Below are positions 1 to 5,838 of a stretch of DNA of 5,862 nt, one piece after another. The translations under genes were made by a program, and so were the position numbers. The notes below the pieces were generated by a model. The model made no database searches. It was not told where the DNA came from and worked only from the letters and a program-made list of their open reading frames with translations. The DNA is from Candidatus Methanoperedentaceae archaeon (GTDB taxonomy: Archaea; Halobacteriota; Methanosarcinia; Methanosarcinales; Methanoperedenaceae). The stretch spans positions 1-5,862 of the forward strand of contig DAHXMQ010000217.1 of assembly GCA_027371625.1 (NCBI GenBank), in the 5' to 3' direction. Position 1 is the stretch's first letter; every line of letters begins with the position of its first letter.

Positions 1-90
1 GAGAACTGGACTATGCCTCTCCGTGACTGGGGTATTATCCTGAATCAATTGAGAGTGTATTTCGGTGAACGAATGGATGTGTATATATAA
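1..90 (+). CDS. IS256/mutator-family transposase, C-terminal fragment (cut by window edge)
   Basis: The frame is open from the first base and ends at TAA 88-90, giving 29 residues that include NWTMPLRDWGIILNQ and then a YFGER motif. From memory this pattern (W-T-x-P-x-R-x-W, then about ten residues, then F-G-x-R) is the usual C-terminal signature of IS256/mutator-type DDE transposases. The catalytic residues lie upstream of the window, so activity cannot be judged. The gene ends 36 bases before the stop of the convergent response regulator, as expected where a transposase ends just inside its terminal repeat. It could be a complete gene or a remnant. The family call rests on a short tail and is moderately sure. 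Confidence 0.68.
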   Translation, partial: ENWTMPLRDWGIILNQLRVYFGERMDVYI

Positions 91-111
91 AGAGGAAAGT
101 AAATGATTATT

Positions 112-141
112 GGAAGTTTCAGCAAATTATGTTACACTCCC
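112..141 (-). repeat. Putative terminal inverted repeat of the insertion sequence
   Basis: This roughly 30-base segment lies between the transposase stop and the response regulator body. On the minus strand it begins GGGAGTGTAACATAATTTGC and continues AT-rich, the layout expected of an IS256-type terminal repeat. The matching left repeat is not in the window, so its length and identity are inferred. Confidence 0.42.
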
Positions 142-768
142 GATCCTTTTTAAGCCCTCCATCATTTTTTTCCCTGCTTTTGTCAGCGTATAAACCTTCC
201 CGCTGTCCTGTTCAATAACATTATACGCCTTCAGGACACGGAGATGAAAACTGAGCTTTGTGGCATCCTCTACTTTAAGTATATTTTTAATCTCTGTGAA
301 TTTAAGTTTCCCTTCTTTATCAAGGAGTTTCACCGTGTCTTTTCGTATCGGATTTGATATCGCTTTAATTACATCTGATTCAAGGAGCTCGGGATATCTT
401 TCAAACTCTGTTTCTGCAAGAACTTTTCTTATTTTTGTTTGAACCTCGTCTATCTTGAACGGCTTTGTTATATAATCAGAAGCTCCATTCTTCAGTGCCT
501 CCACTGCGTTTTCAATTGTTCCAAAAGCGGTAATTATGATTACGCTGGTTTTCGGCTTCGTACGTTTTATCTCTCTCAGTACCTCCATTCCTCCCATGGC
601 AGGCATAATAAGATCCGTAAGGACAACATCAAAATCTTTTTTCTTGATAACCTCAATTCCTGCCTGACCGTTCTCTGCCGAATCCACATGGTAGCTTTCG
701 TCTTTTAATATTTCTTTCAACCCCTCCCTCATTTTCCTGTCATCTTCTATTATTAAGATATTTTTCAT
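127..768 (-). CDS. Response regulator: NtrC-like receiver plus ArsR-like winged-helix output domain
   Basis: This is a cytoplasmic response regulator of 213 residues. The receiver domain (about 2-118) has the acidic pair D9/D10, phospho-acceptor D52 in LTDLIMPAMGG, T80 and K102 in ITKPF, so it looks phosphorylatable. The stretch AFGTIENAVEALKNGASDYI closely matches NtrC/AtoC-type bacterial receivers. Instead of an AAA+ and Fis domain, residues about 130-208 form an ArsR-like winged helix, with NPIRKDTVKLL, LSFHLRVLKAYNVI and a YTLTKAGKK wing, so it probably binds DNA directly. It starts 4 bases after the kinase stop with only a weak ribosome site, suggesting translational coupling. The last residues GSVT and the stop lie in the presumed insertion-sequence end, so the natural C-terminus may be slightly altered. 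The domain core appears intact. Confidence 0.93.
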   Translation of the reverse strand: MKNILIIEDDRKMREGLKEILKDESYHVDSAENGQAGIEVIKKKDFDVVLTDLIMPAMGGMEVLREIKRTKPKTSVIIITAFGTIENAVEALKNGASDYITKPFKIDEVQTKIRKVLAETEFERYPELLESDVIKAISNPIRKDTVKLLDKEGKLKFTEIKNILKVEDATKLSFHLRVLKAYNVIEQDSGKVYTLTKAGKKMMEGLKRIGSVT

Positions 769-772
769 GGTA

Positions 773-2485
773 TCATGCCGGTAATTTTATTGTGAATGTC
801 GTGCCTTCTCCTGCTTCACTTTTCACTTCTATCGAGCCATTGTGGCGTTTGATTATACCGTAGCTAATCGAAAGACCAAGTCCTGTTCCTTTTCCCTGCT
901 CCTTTGTTGTGAAAAATGGATCAAATATTTTATCAAGGTTTTCCCTGGGTATGCCGATGCCGTTGTCTATAATGCTGATCTCCACGAAGCCGTCTTTTGC
1001 CGTAGTTTTAACCATTATTTCTCCATTTTCTGTGATTGATTGAATTGAATTCGTGAGCAGATTCATTATGACCTGCTGAATCTGACCAGCATCAGCAAGT
1101 ATAGGGGGAAGAGGCACAAGAGCAGTGGTAACCTTGATCTCCTTTAGCTGAGGAGCCAGGATGCTGAGTACTTTACCTATTTCCTTATTTATATCTATAT
1201 GGCTTAGTTTAAGTTCTGATTGCCTTGCGAAATCAAGCAGTCCATTTACGATCTGTGCCGCCCTGTTTGCTTCATCATTGATCACCATAAGTTTTTCTTT
1301 AGTATCCTTATCCTCAGCCTTTTTTAGCAGCATCTGGGCATAAAGGGAGATGTTTCCAAGGGGATTATTTATCTCATGCGCAGTCCCTGCTGCCAGTTGA
1401 CCTATGGTAGCGAGTTTATTGGATTGCAAAAGCTGCATTTCGAGCTTTTCCTTCTCCTTCAGGTCTGTTATGTCTCTTATTATTCCCACCATGGCTATTG
1501 GTTCACCTTTGCTATCTTTAACCATCGAGGCGCTCAGCCAGACAGGAATTTCTTTTCCATCCTTGCGCTTTTGCATGAGTTCACCAGTCCAGCGCCCTGT
1601 ATCTTTTATAGACGGGATTATTACTCTGCTTCCAAAATCAGGATCAACATTCAATTCACTGACATGCTTTCCTTTGAGTTCCTCAGGAGAAAAACCCAAT
1701 ATCTTTTCTGTTGCTTTGTTGGAGTAGATTATATAGCCGTCCAGATCGGTAATTCGAATCCCATCTGGGGCTTCTTCAACAGCAGCAGAAAGCTTCCGAA
1801 GCTCGCTTGTACTTCTACTCAGGTTATATGACATCTGGTTGAAAGCATTTGAAAGGGTCTTGAATTCATCATCTGTTGAGCCTGTTTCTATATTATATCC
1901 AAGGTTCCCCTTTCCTATTTCCTGTGCCCCTTTTACCAGAGCACGTATCGGTCTTGTGAGATAAATTCCCGCGATATAAGCCATCAAAAAGCCAAGCCCG
2001 GATTCTGTCAGGATGTTGAATAAGATTATATGGGTTTGATTGTTTATCCTTTCATTTATGGATGTCCTGTCCATTCCAACGTGGGCAAAACCTGTCCTAT
2101 TGCCAATTATCTGAGCTTTAAAATCAATAATATTTTCCCCTGCAGGCGGCAGAGTATTATTAGGGAAAGTACCTGCTATTATATTATTTTCTGCATCGGT
2201 TATATACACGTATTTCACATTCCTGTCAGCATTCTTGATATTAAAGGCAAGCTGGGTTAGGTTTCCGTTATTCTCGTCTAACAGGCTTCCACCACTTTCT
2301 TTCGCAAGATGCTTTACGAGAAGGTTTCCTGTCTCGTTTAGTTCAAAAGACAATGTTTTGTTAAGGTCGGACAGCATTAAATTAGCAGCCAGAATATCGA
2401 GGAGCACTATGATTGCAACCGTCCAGATGATGAACTTCTTAGCTATTCCCCCTCCTATTATTTTATTTAGTTTGTCTTTTAGCAT
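773..2485 (-). CDS. Membrane sensor histidine kinase (extracytoplasmic sensor, HAMP, PAS, HisKA, HATPase)
   Basis: This 570-residue sensor kinase is the likely partner of the regulator downstream. It has a membrane segment at about 17-38, an outside sensor region at about 39-153 (the [15 protein letters not shown] strand pattern suggests a Cache/PAS-like fold), a second membrane segment at about 154-176, HAMP at about 177-229 and PAS at about 232-341. The HisKA domain (about 352-421) has phospho-acceptor H370 in [11 protein letters not shown]. The ATPase domain (about 465-568) has an N box at [10 protein letters not shown]1 DNGIGI (507-512), an F box FDPFFTTK (521-528) and G2 GKGTGLGLS (531-539). 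All catalytic boxes are intact. The H box and ATPase resemble bacterial NtrB/ZraS-type kinases. Six N-x-S/T sequons fall in the outside loop (N42, N50, N75, N109, N129, N149), consistent with archaeal surface glycosylation. The ATG at 2485 is chosen because an in-frame stop lies just upstream. The ligand cannot be read from sequence. Confidence 0.95.
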   Translation of the reverse strand: MLKDKLNKIIGGGIAKKFIIWTVAIIVLLDILAANLMLSDLNKTLSFELNETGNLLVKHLAKESGGSLLDENNGNLTQLAFNIKNADRNVKYVYITDAENNIIAGTFPNNTLPPAGENIIDFKAQIIGNRTGFAHVGMDRTSINERINNQTHIILFNILTESGLGFLMAYIAGIYLTRPIRALVKGAQEIGKGNLGYNIETGSTDDEFKTLSNAFNQMSYNLSRSTSELRKLSAAVEEAPDGIRITDLDGYIIYSNKATEKILGFSPEELKGKHVSELNVDPDFGSRVIIPSIKDTGRWTGELMQKRKDGKEIPVWLSASMVKDSKGEPIAMVGIIRDITDLKEKEKLEMQLLQSNKLATIGQLAAGTAHEINNPLGNISLYAQMLLKKAEDKDTKEKLMVINDEANRAAQIVNGLLDFARQSELKLSHIDINKEIGKVLSILAPQLKEIKVTTALVPLPPILADAGQIQQVIMNLLTNSIQSITENGEIMVKTTAKDGFVEISIIDNGIGIPRENLDKIFDPFFTTKEQGKGTGLGLSISYGIIKRHNGSIEVKSEAGEGTTFTIKLPA

Positions 2486-2506
2486 CTTGCTGACTCTTCC
2501 TATCGT

Positions 2507-2520
2507 TTATTTCTAAATAA
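2507..2520. promoter_or_regulatory. Palindromic AT-rich site just upstream of the kinase start
   Basis: TTATTTCTAAATAA is a perfect inverted repeat with 6-base arms and a 2-base spacer, 21 bases before the kinase ATG. It could be an operator, for example for autoregulation by the winged-helix regulator. It could also be the AT-rich TATA region of the kinase promoter, since its distance fits a nearly leaderless start. AT-rich palindromes of this size arise by chance fairly often. Confidence 0.3.
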
Positions 2521-2581
2521 TTGTTTAGCTCTAACATAACTTTTTCCTGAGCTGGGTTCTCGAGATGAAAAGACCGTGGAT

Positions 2582-2612
2582 TTTCTTTCAAATGGTACTG
2601 ACCTTTAAGAAA
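2582..2612. repeat. Imperfect inverted repeat in the divergent intergenic region
   Basis: The left arm (2582-2596) pairs with the right arm (2601-2612) in three blocks: TTTCTT with AAGAAA, AAA with TTT, and GGT with ACC. The left arm carries bulges of 2 bases and 1 base, and the loop is ACTG. That gives 12 paired positions around one centre, about 75 bases before the FKBP start and about 97 bases before the kinase start. It may be an operator for a dimeric regulator or a hairpin in a kinase leader transcript. The surrounding region (2486-2686) otherwise holds only the two promoters. Confidence 0.4.
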
Positions 2613-2649
2613 TAGAGCATTTGATAAAAGATAATAAAATATCACAAGT

Positions 2650-2664
2650 TACTTATACGTTATA
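2650..2664 (+). promoter_or_regulatory. Candidate archaeal promoter (TATA-like box) for the FKBP gene
   Basis: The motif ACTTATACGTTATAG lies about 25-35 bases before the ATG at 2687. There is no convincing Shine-Dalgarno before that ATG. This spacing fits an archaeal TATA box driving a leaderless or very short-leader transcript. The match to the TTTATATA consensus is partial. Confidence 0.38.
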
Positions 2665-2686
2665 GTCTTTTGAAGATACGATTACC

Positions 2687-3565
2687 ATGAAAAAATTCTT
2701 AATTCTTTTACTCGCAGCCGTGATATTATTCAGCGGCTGTTTGACGCAGAAAACAGGACCGGTGAAAGTCGGTGATAATATTTCTATTGATTACATAGGA
2801 CACCTTCCAGATGGCAAGGTCTTCGATACTTCGATTGAGAAGGTAGCAGTGGAAAATAATGTGTTCACTCCGGGCAGAGAGTATAAGCCGCTTAATTTTA
2901 CAGTCGGGAAAGGGGAGGTTATCCAGGGACTCGATGAGGGTGTGGTTGGAATGAAGGTCGGCGAGTCAAGAGTTTTAACCATTCCGCCTGAAAAAGGCTA
3001 CGGTCCAGTTCTTCCTTTCTTAATCAAGGTAATTCCAAGAATACAGAGTATTCCGGCAACACAGGTGATACAAAAGGTTCTTGAAGTTCCCATTCAACAG
3101 TTTGAAAGTGCGGTAGGTCAAGCCCACTATGTTGGAGAAATCGTCAAAATCCCTGGGACAAATATCAATTTTACAATTCTGAATATAACTTCTTCCAATG
3201 TGTCGGTATCATATAATCTAAAAGTGGGAGATACTATCTGGTCATCAGGAGCACCATGGAATGAAACTGTAGTAAAAATTGACGATAAAAACATTACAAT
3301 AAAATCTGACGTTAGCTTGAATGAAACTATCCAGTTACAGGGCGCCCCATGGAACACCACCGTAATCGGTTTGAATAACACGAATATCACATTGAGACAT
3401 AATCCAATTCCCGATACTGTGGTCACAACCCAGAACATGTTCGGTCAGATTGTCCCTATGAGAATCAGTTTCAATGAAACGTCCATAATAATGGATCAGA
3501 ATCAGGAGTATGCGGGGAAGACATTGATTTTCAATGTGACCCTGAAGTCCATAACAATAATATGA
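2687..3565 (+). CDS. FKBP-type peptidyl-prolyl isomerase lipoprotein (SlyD-like) with expanded insert
   Basis: This is a predicted surface-anchored prolyl isomerase and foldase of 292 residues. A signal peptide ends in the lipobox LFSGC with C18 as the probable lipidated cysteine. The FKBP fold starts at about 26 (KVGDNISIDYIG). Expected pocket residues are present: Y36, F46, D47, F71, V78, I79, Y105 in KGYGP and F282 in the closing strand AGKTLIFNVTL. The usual tryptophan is replaced by L82, as in many SlyD-type proteins. About 170 residues separate Y105 from the final strand, much more than a standard insert-in-flap domain. They include an internal duplication: GAPWNETVVKIDDKNITIKS (188-207) and GAPWNTTVIGLNNTNITLRH (219-238), 31 residues apart. 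Thirteen N-x-S/T sequons, nine of them at 161-233, suggest glycosylation outside the cell. The gene overlaps the next by 4 bases (ATGA). The fold is secure; substrates are unknown. Confidence 0.93.
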   Translation: MKKFLILLLAAVILFSGCLTQKTGPVKVGDNISIDYIGHLPDGKVFDTSIEKVAVENNVFTPGREYKPLNFTVGKGEVIQGLDEGVVGMKVGESRVLTIPPEKGYGPVLPFLIKVIPRIQSIPATQVIQKVLEVPIQQFESAVGQAHYVGEIVKIPGTNINFTILNITSSNVSVSYNLKVGDTIWSSGAPWNETVVKIDDKNITIKSDVSLNETIQLQGAPWNTTVIGLNNTNITLRHNPIPDTVVTTQNMFGQIVPMRISFNETSIIMDQNQEYAGKTLIFNVTLKSITII

Positions 3566-3930
3566 TGCAAAAGGAAGAAAAGGTGGTTGTAGTACTGCTG
3601 GTAATGGCAGTACTATCACTCATTATCGGTTATTTCGGTTTTGCTACCCCTGCCCAGATTAAGGCTTATTCATCGGATTCTAAGCTCGGGGAGCGCGTGT
3701 ATGTGGAGGGAACGATACTTTCCAAACAGATGACGAAAACTGGTGAGAATCTTATACTTAAGCTTTCAAACCTTAATATCAATATTTTCGTTTCGAAAGA
3801 TAATGGAGCCAAGGAAGTGTATAATGCTGTAGAAGCCGGGGACAAAGTCGGGATAACAGGTAAGGTTTCGGAATATAATAACGTTAGGGAAATCGTGATT
3901 GAGAGCGCTGGGGATATAGTCAGGCTATAA
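3562..3930 (+). CDS. Membrane-anchored OB-fold protein of unknown function
   Basis: This 122-residue protein has a short basic N-terminus, one hydrophobic segment at about 8-29 and an extracytoplasmic domain at about 40-122. The domain pattern is beta-strand rich: GERVYVEGTILSKQM, then NLILKLSNLNINIFVSK, then AGDKVGITGKVSEYNNVREIVIES. This is the typical outline of a small OB-fold of the tRNA_anti/YhcR type. Such domains are often labelled nucleic-acid binding, but an outside location makes another ligand equally likely. It overlaps the FKBP stop in an ATGATG sequence, so either ATG 3562 or 3565 may be used. No ribosome site is seen, so translation is probably coupled to the FKBP gene. The tight pairing suggests both act on the outer face of the membrane. 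The specific function is not recognised. Confidence 0.82.
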   Translation: MMQKEEKVVVVLLVMAVLSLIIGYFGFATPAQIKAYSSDSKLGERVYVEGTILSKQMTKTGENLILKLSNLNINIFVSKDNGAKEVYNAVEAGDKVGITGKVSEYNNVREIVIESAGDIVRL

Positions 3931-3940
3931 TTCAATCAGA

Positions 3941-3948
3941 TTTTTATT
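3941..3948 (+). promoter_or_regulatory. Candidate TATA-like box for the ABC exporter operon
   Basis: TTTTTATT lies 22-29 bases before the ATG at 3970, in the 39-base gap after the OB-fold gene. No Shine-Dalgarno precedes that ATG, so a leaderless transcript starting here is plausible. The same T run could instead help end the upstream transcript. Read-through from the FKBP operon is also possible. Confidence 0.33.
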
Positions 3949-3969
3949 CTCCGCCGCCATAATCGATGT

Positions 3970-4923
3970 ATGGTCATCAGAACCGAAGCTCTCAGCAAGA
4001 AATACGGAAAACTGACAGCAGTAAATAGCTTAAACCTGCATGTCGAAGAGGGCGAAGTATTCGGGCTTCTCGGTCCGAACGGCGCAGGAAAAACGACGCT
4101 AATTTCAATGCTCTGCACCATTTTAAAGCCCACGTCGGGAAAGGCATGGGTTAATGGTTTTGATATTGTCAGGGAATCCTCGAAGGTTAGGAAATCCATA
4201 GGCATAGTATTCCAGCAGCCAAGCGTGGACGATCTTCTCACAGGACGGGAGAATCTTGCAATGCACAACCTGCTTTTCGGCGTACAGAAAAGCGTACGGA
4301 AGGAACGCATAGATGAGGTTTTATCCCTTGTGAACCTTGAGAAACGCGCCGATGACCTCGTCAACACGTACTCGGGCGGCATGCGCCGACGGTTAGAATT
4401 AGCGCGTGGCATAATGCACCATCCGAAAATCCTTTTCCTCGATGAGCCCACGCTTGGTCTTGACCCGCAGACAAGGGAGCATATCTGGGAATATATCGTG
4501 AACCTTGCAGAGAAGATGAGCACAACGGTCATGCTCACAACGCATTATATGGAAGAGGCGGAGCAGCTATGCGACAGGATTGCCATAATCGATTATGGGA
4601 GAATAGTTGCGCTTGATTCACCTCAGGAACTTAAGAACAAAGTTGCTGGGGATGTAGTTAAAATCAAGCAAAAAAACCCTGATATGGAGAAAATCAGAAA
4701 TCTTGATTATGTCATGAAAGCCGAAGAAAAAGACGGATTGCTTTATCTCTCCATAAAAGATGCAAGCAAGCACCTGCAGGATTTGCTCACGCATACAGGT
4801 GCTATCGATTTTGTGGAAGTGAGAGGCGGGACTCTCAACGACGTGTTCCTGTACTATACGGGAAGGGAGATACGCGAAGCTGAGGCAGAGGGAGGTTTCT
4901 GGGAAAGGGTGATGAAGAGATGA
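3970..4923 (+). CDS. ABC transporter ATP-binding protein, DrrA/CcmA-like exporter type
   Basis: This is the cytoplasmic ATPase subunit of an ABC-2 exporter, 317 residues long. Walker A is GPNGAGKTT (35-43), with Q-loop glutamines at Q82/Q83 in FQQPSVDDLLTGREN, signature YSGGMRRR (134-141), Walker B ILFLDEP (154-160, catalytic E159), D-loop at 163-165 and H-loop H192 in LTTHYMEEAE. Every ATPase motif is intact. The FQQPSVDDLLTGRENL pattern and the roughly 100-residue C-terminal extension after the ATPase core are typical of daunorubicin-resistance (DrrA)-type ATPases, but the family exports many things and the substrate cannot be told. The gene overlaps its permease by 4 bases (ATGA). ATG 3970 gives the usual N-terminus (VIRTEALSKKYG); the ATG at 3966 is out of frame. 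Confidence 0.95.
   Translation: MVIRTEALSKKYGKLTAVNSLNLHVEEGEVFGLLGPNGAGKTTLISMLCTILKPTSGKAWVNGFDIVRESSKVRKSIGIVFQQPSVDDLLTGRENLAMHNLLFGVQKSVRKERIDEVLSLVNLEKRADDLVNTYSGGMRRRLELARGIMHHPKILFLDEPTLGLDPQTREHIWEYIVNLAEKMSTTVMLTTHYMEEAEQLCDRIAIIDYGRIVALDSPQELKNKVAGDVVKIKQKNPDMEKIRNLDYVMKAEEKDGLLYLSIKDASKHLQDLLTHTGAIDFVEVRGGTLNDVFLYYTGREIREAEAEGGFWERVMKR
4908..4913 (+). promoter_or_regulatory. Shine-Dalgarno of the ABC permease
   Basis: GGTGAT, 6 bases before the ATG at 4920, is a strong match to the 16S 3' end and supports this start inside the end of the ATPase gene. It contrasts with the leaderless-looking start of the ATPase itself. Confidence 0.7.
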
Positions 4924-5678
4924 GCGAGATTATGAACGAACTTGAGGGAATATACGCTGTCTGGCTGCGCGAGGTAAAGATATACATGAGAGAAAAGGAG
5001 CGCCTCGGTTCTTCAGTTATCTCCCCGATTCTCTGGATATTTGTTGTCGGCTCGGGGATAGGTTCTTTTGCAAATAAAATCGAAGGATACCCTTACCAGA
5101 TTTTCGTGTATCCAGGGATAGCGGCAATGACGGTGCTCTTCGCCTCCATGTTCTATGGCGTTTATATAATCTGGGACAGGAAACTTGATTTCCTGAAGGA
5201 AGTGCTCGTGGCGCCTGTGTCGAGGGCAAGCGTATTCGCAGGGAAGATGCTCGGTGGTGCGACAGATGCAATGGTGCAGGCAGTATTTGTATTGATACTA
5301 AGTGTTTTTATCAAAGCTCCTCTTACGCCGCTGATCATTATTGAGGCATTTTTCATGCTTTTTTTGATTTCAATCGCAATGGTGAGCGTCGGACTTGTGA
5401 TAGGGGCAAATCTGAAAAGCCCTGAAGGGTTCAGCCTTGTGATAAATTTTGTCACGTGGCCCATGTTTTTTTTCAGCGGCGCACTTTTCCCTCTCAGTAC
5501 ACTTTCTTCAGGGCTCAAACCCTTGATAATTATCGATCCTCTGTTCTACGGCGTGGATGCGCTACATGGCATAATACTTGGTATAAATTATTTCCCGATT
5601 TATATCGACGTGGCTGTCATGCTTTTTTTCACCGTGGTGGCGATGGGACTGGGGGTATTGAGTTTCAGGAGAATGTAA
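4920..5678 (+). CDS. ABC-2 type transporter permease (DrrB-like)
   Basis: This 252-residue integral membrane subunit pairs with the ATPase just upstream. About six hydrophobic segments lie at roughly 32-52, 62-84, 111-133, 138-163, 171-193 and 228-249. Between the second and third lies the family motif DRKLDFLKEVLVAPVSRAS with a following GK (about 86-109), characteristic of ABC-2 permeases of the NodJ/DrrB group. A second family feature is the MFFFSGALFPLS segment (182-193). The amphipathic N-terminus (ELEGIYAVWLREVKIYMREK) is also typical. Length is normal for a half-size permease, so two copies would be expected to assemble with two ATPases. The substrate is unknown; lipid, lipid-linked or drug-like molecules are usual guesses for the family. 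The gene ends 13 bases from a convergent zinc-ribbon gene. Confidence 0.94.
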   Translation: MSEIMNELEGIYAVWLREVKIYMREKERLGSSVISPILWIFVVGSGIGSFANKIEGYPYQIFVYPGIAAMTVLFASMFYGVYIIWDRKLDFLKEVLVAPVSRASVFAGKMLGGATDAMVQAVFVLILSVFIKAPLTPLIIIEAFFMLFLISIAMVSVGLVIGANLKSPEGFSLVINFVTWPMFFFSGALFPLSTLSSGLKPLIIIDPLFYGVDALHGIILGINYFPIYIDVAVMLFFTVVAMGLGVLSFRRM

Positions 5679-5684
5679 AAAAAA
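5677..5684 (-). terminator. Oligo-T terminator for the zinc-ribbon gene
   Basis: The minus strand has eight consecutive T residues starting 8 bases after the zinc-ribbon stop. This fits the U-tract termination used by archaeal RNA polymerase. The tract overlaps the permease stop codon, so the two convergent transcripts end on top of each other. No equally strong T run ends the + transcript inside this gap. Confidence 0.45.
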
Positions 5685-5691
5685 GTTTTCG

Positions 5692-5838
5692 TTATCCCAG
5701 CAGCGTTTCCTCAATTGTAAAAGCATCTTTTCCGCAATCTGCGCACGACACCATCGCAATTCCTTTGATGAAATCAGCGTTTCTCAGCAGTATTAGATGT
5801 TTGCAATTGGGGCATTTATACTTCGTGCCATCGTTCAT
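5692..5838 (-). CDS. Small zinc-ribbon protein (48 aa)
   Basis: Reading from ATG 5838 to TAA 5692 gives 48 residues with two cysteine pairs, CPNC (9-12) and CADC (32-35), 19 residues apart. This is a standard four-cysteine zinc-ribbon layout. Short stand-alone zinc ribbons are common in archaea and mostly uncharacterised. They may mediate protein or nucleic-acid contacts. AGGTGG (minus strand, 5844-5849), 5 bases before the ATG, is a good ribosome site and supports this start. The frame stays open for 8 codons to the window edge, so a longer protein is not excluded. It converges on the ABC permease, so it is probably unrelated to the exporter. Confidence 0.75.
   Translation of the reverse strand: MNDGTKYKCPNCKHLILLRNADFIKGIAMVSCADCGKDAFTIEETLLG

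Larger units (their letters stand above)
1..141 (+). mobile_element. Right end of an IS256-like insertion sequence
   Basis: The element consists of the transposase tail (1-90) plus a short noncoding end. The proposed outer edge is at about 141, where the minus strand reads GGGAGTGTAACATAA inwards. That resembles the G-rich GAGTGT-type tips I recall for IS256-family elements. The left end and the target duplication lie outside the window or cannot be verified, so the border could be off by several bases. If the border is right, the element sits against the 3' end of the response regulator gene and supplies its stop codon. Confidence 0.55.

Noticed and set aside
80..91. TATATATAAA motif at the transposase stop, a possible outward promoter of the insertion sequence
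   Set aside because: It resembles an archaeal TATA box but has no purine-rich BRE on either side and no gene start at a suitable distance. It would only yield antisense RNA to the regulator.
1376..1831. 151-residue + strand open frame inside the kinase gene
   Set aside because: It is antisense to the PAS/HisKA region of a clear histidine kinase, has no recognisable domain, and its openness follows from the kinase codon pattern.
3248..3358. Possible DNA-level tandem repeat or CRISPR-like spacing in the FKBP gene
   Set aside because: Only two diverged copies exist, 93 bases apart and in frame; the similarity is at the protein level, so it is a domain duplication.
3127..3438. 103-residue minus-strand open frame within the FKBP insert
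   Set aside because: It is the reverse reading of the GAPWN repeat region; no ribosome site or recognisable domain, and the + frame is clearly the real one.
3966..3968. Alternative ATG four bases before the ABC ATPase start
   Set aside because: It is out of frame with the ATPase.
3936..4538. 200-residue minus-strand open frame across the ABC ATPase
   Set aside because: It is antisense to intact Walker A, signature and Walker B motifs; its Ser/Arg-rich product looks like a shadow translation.
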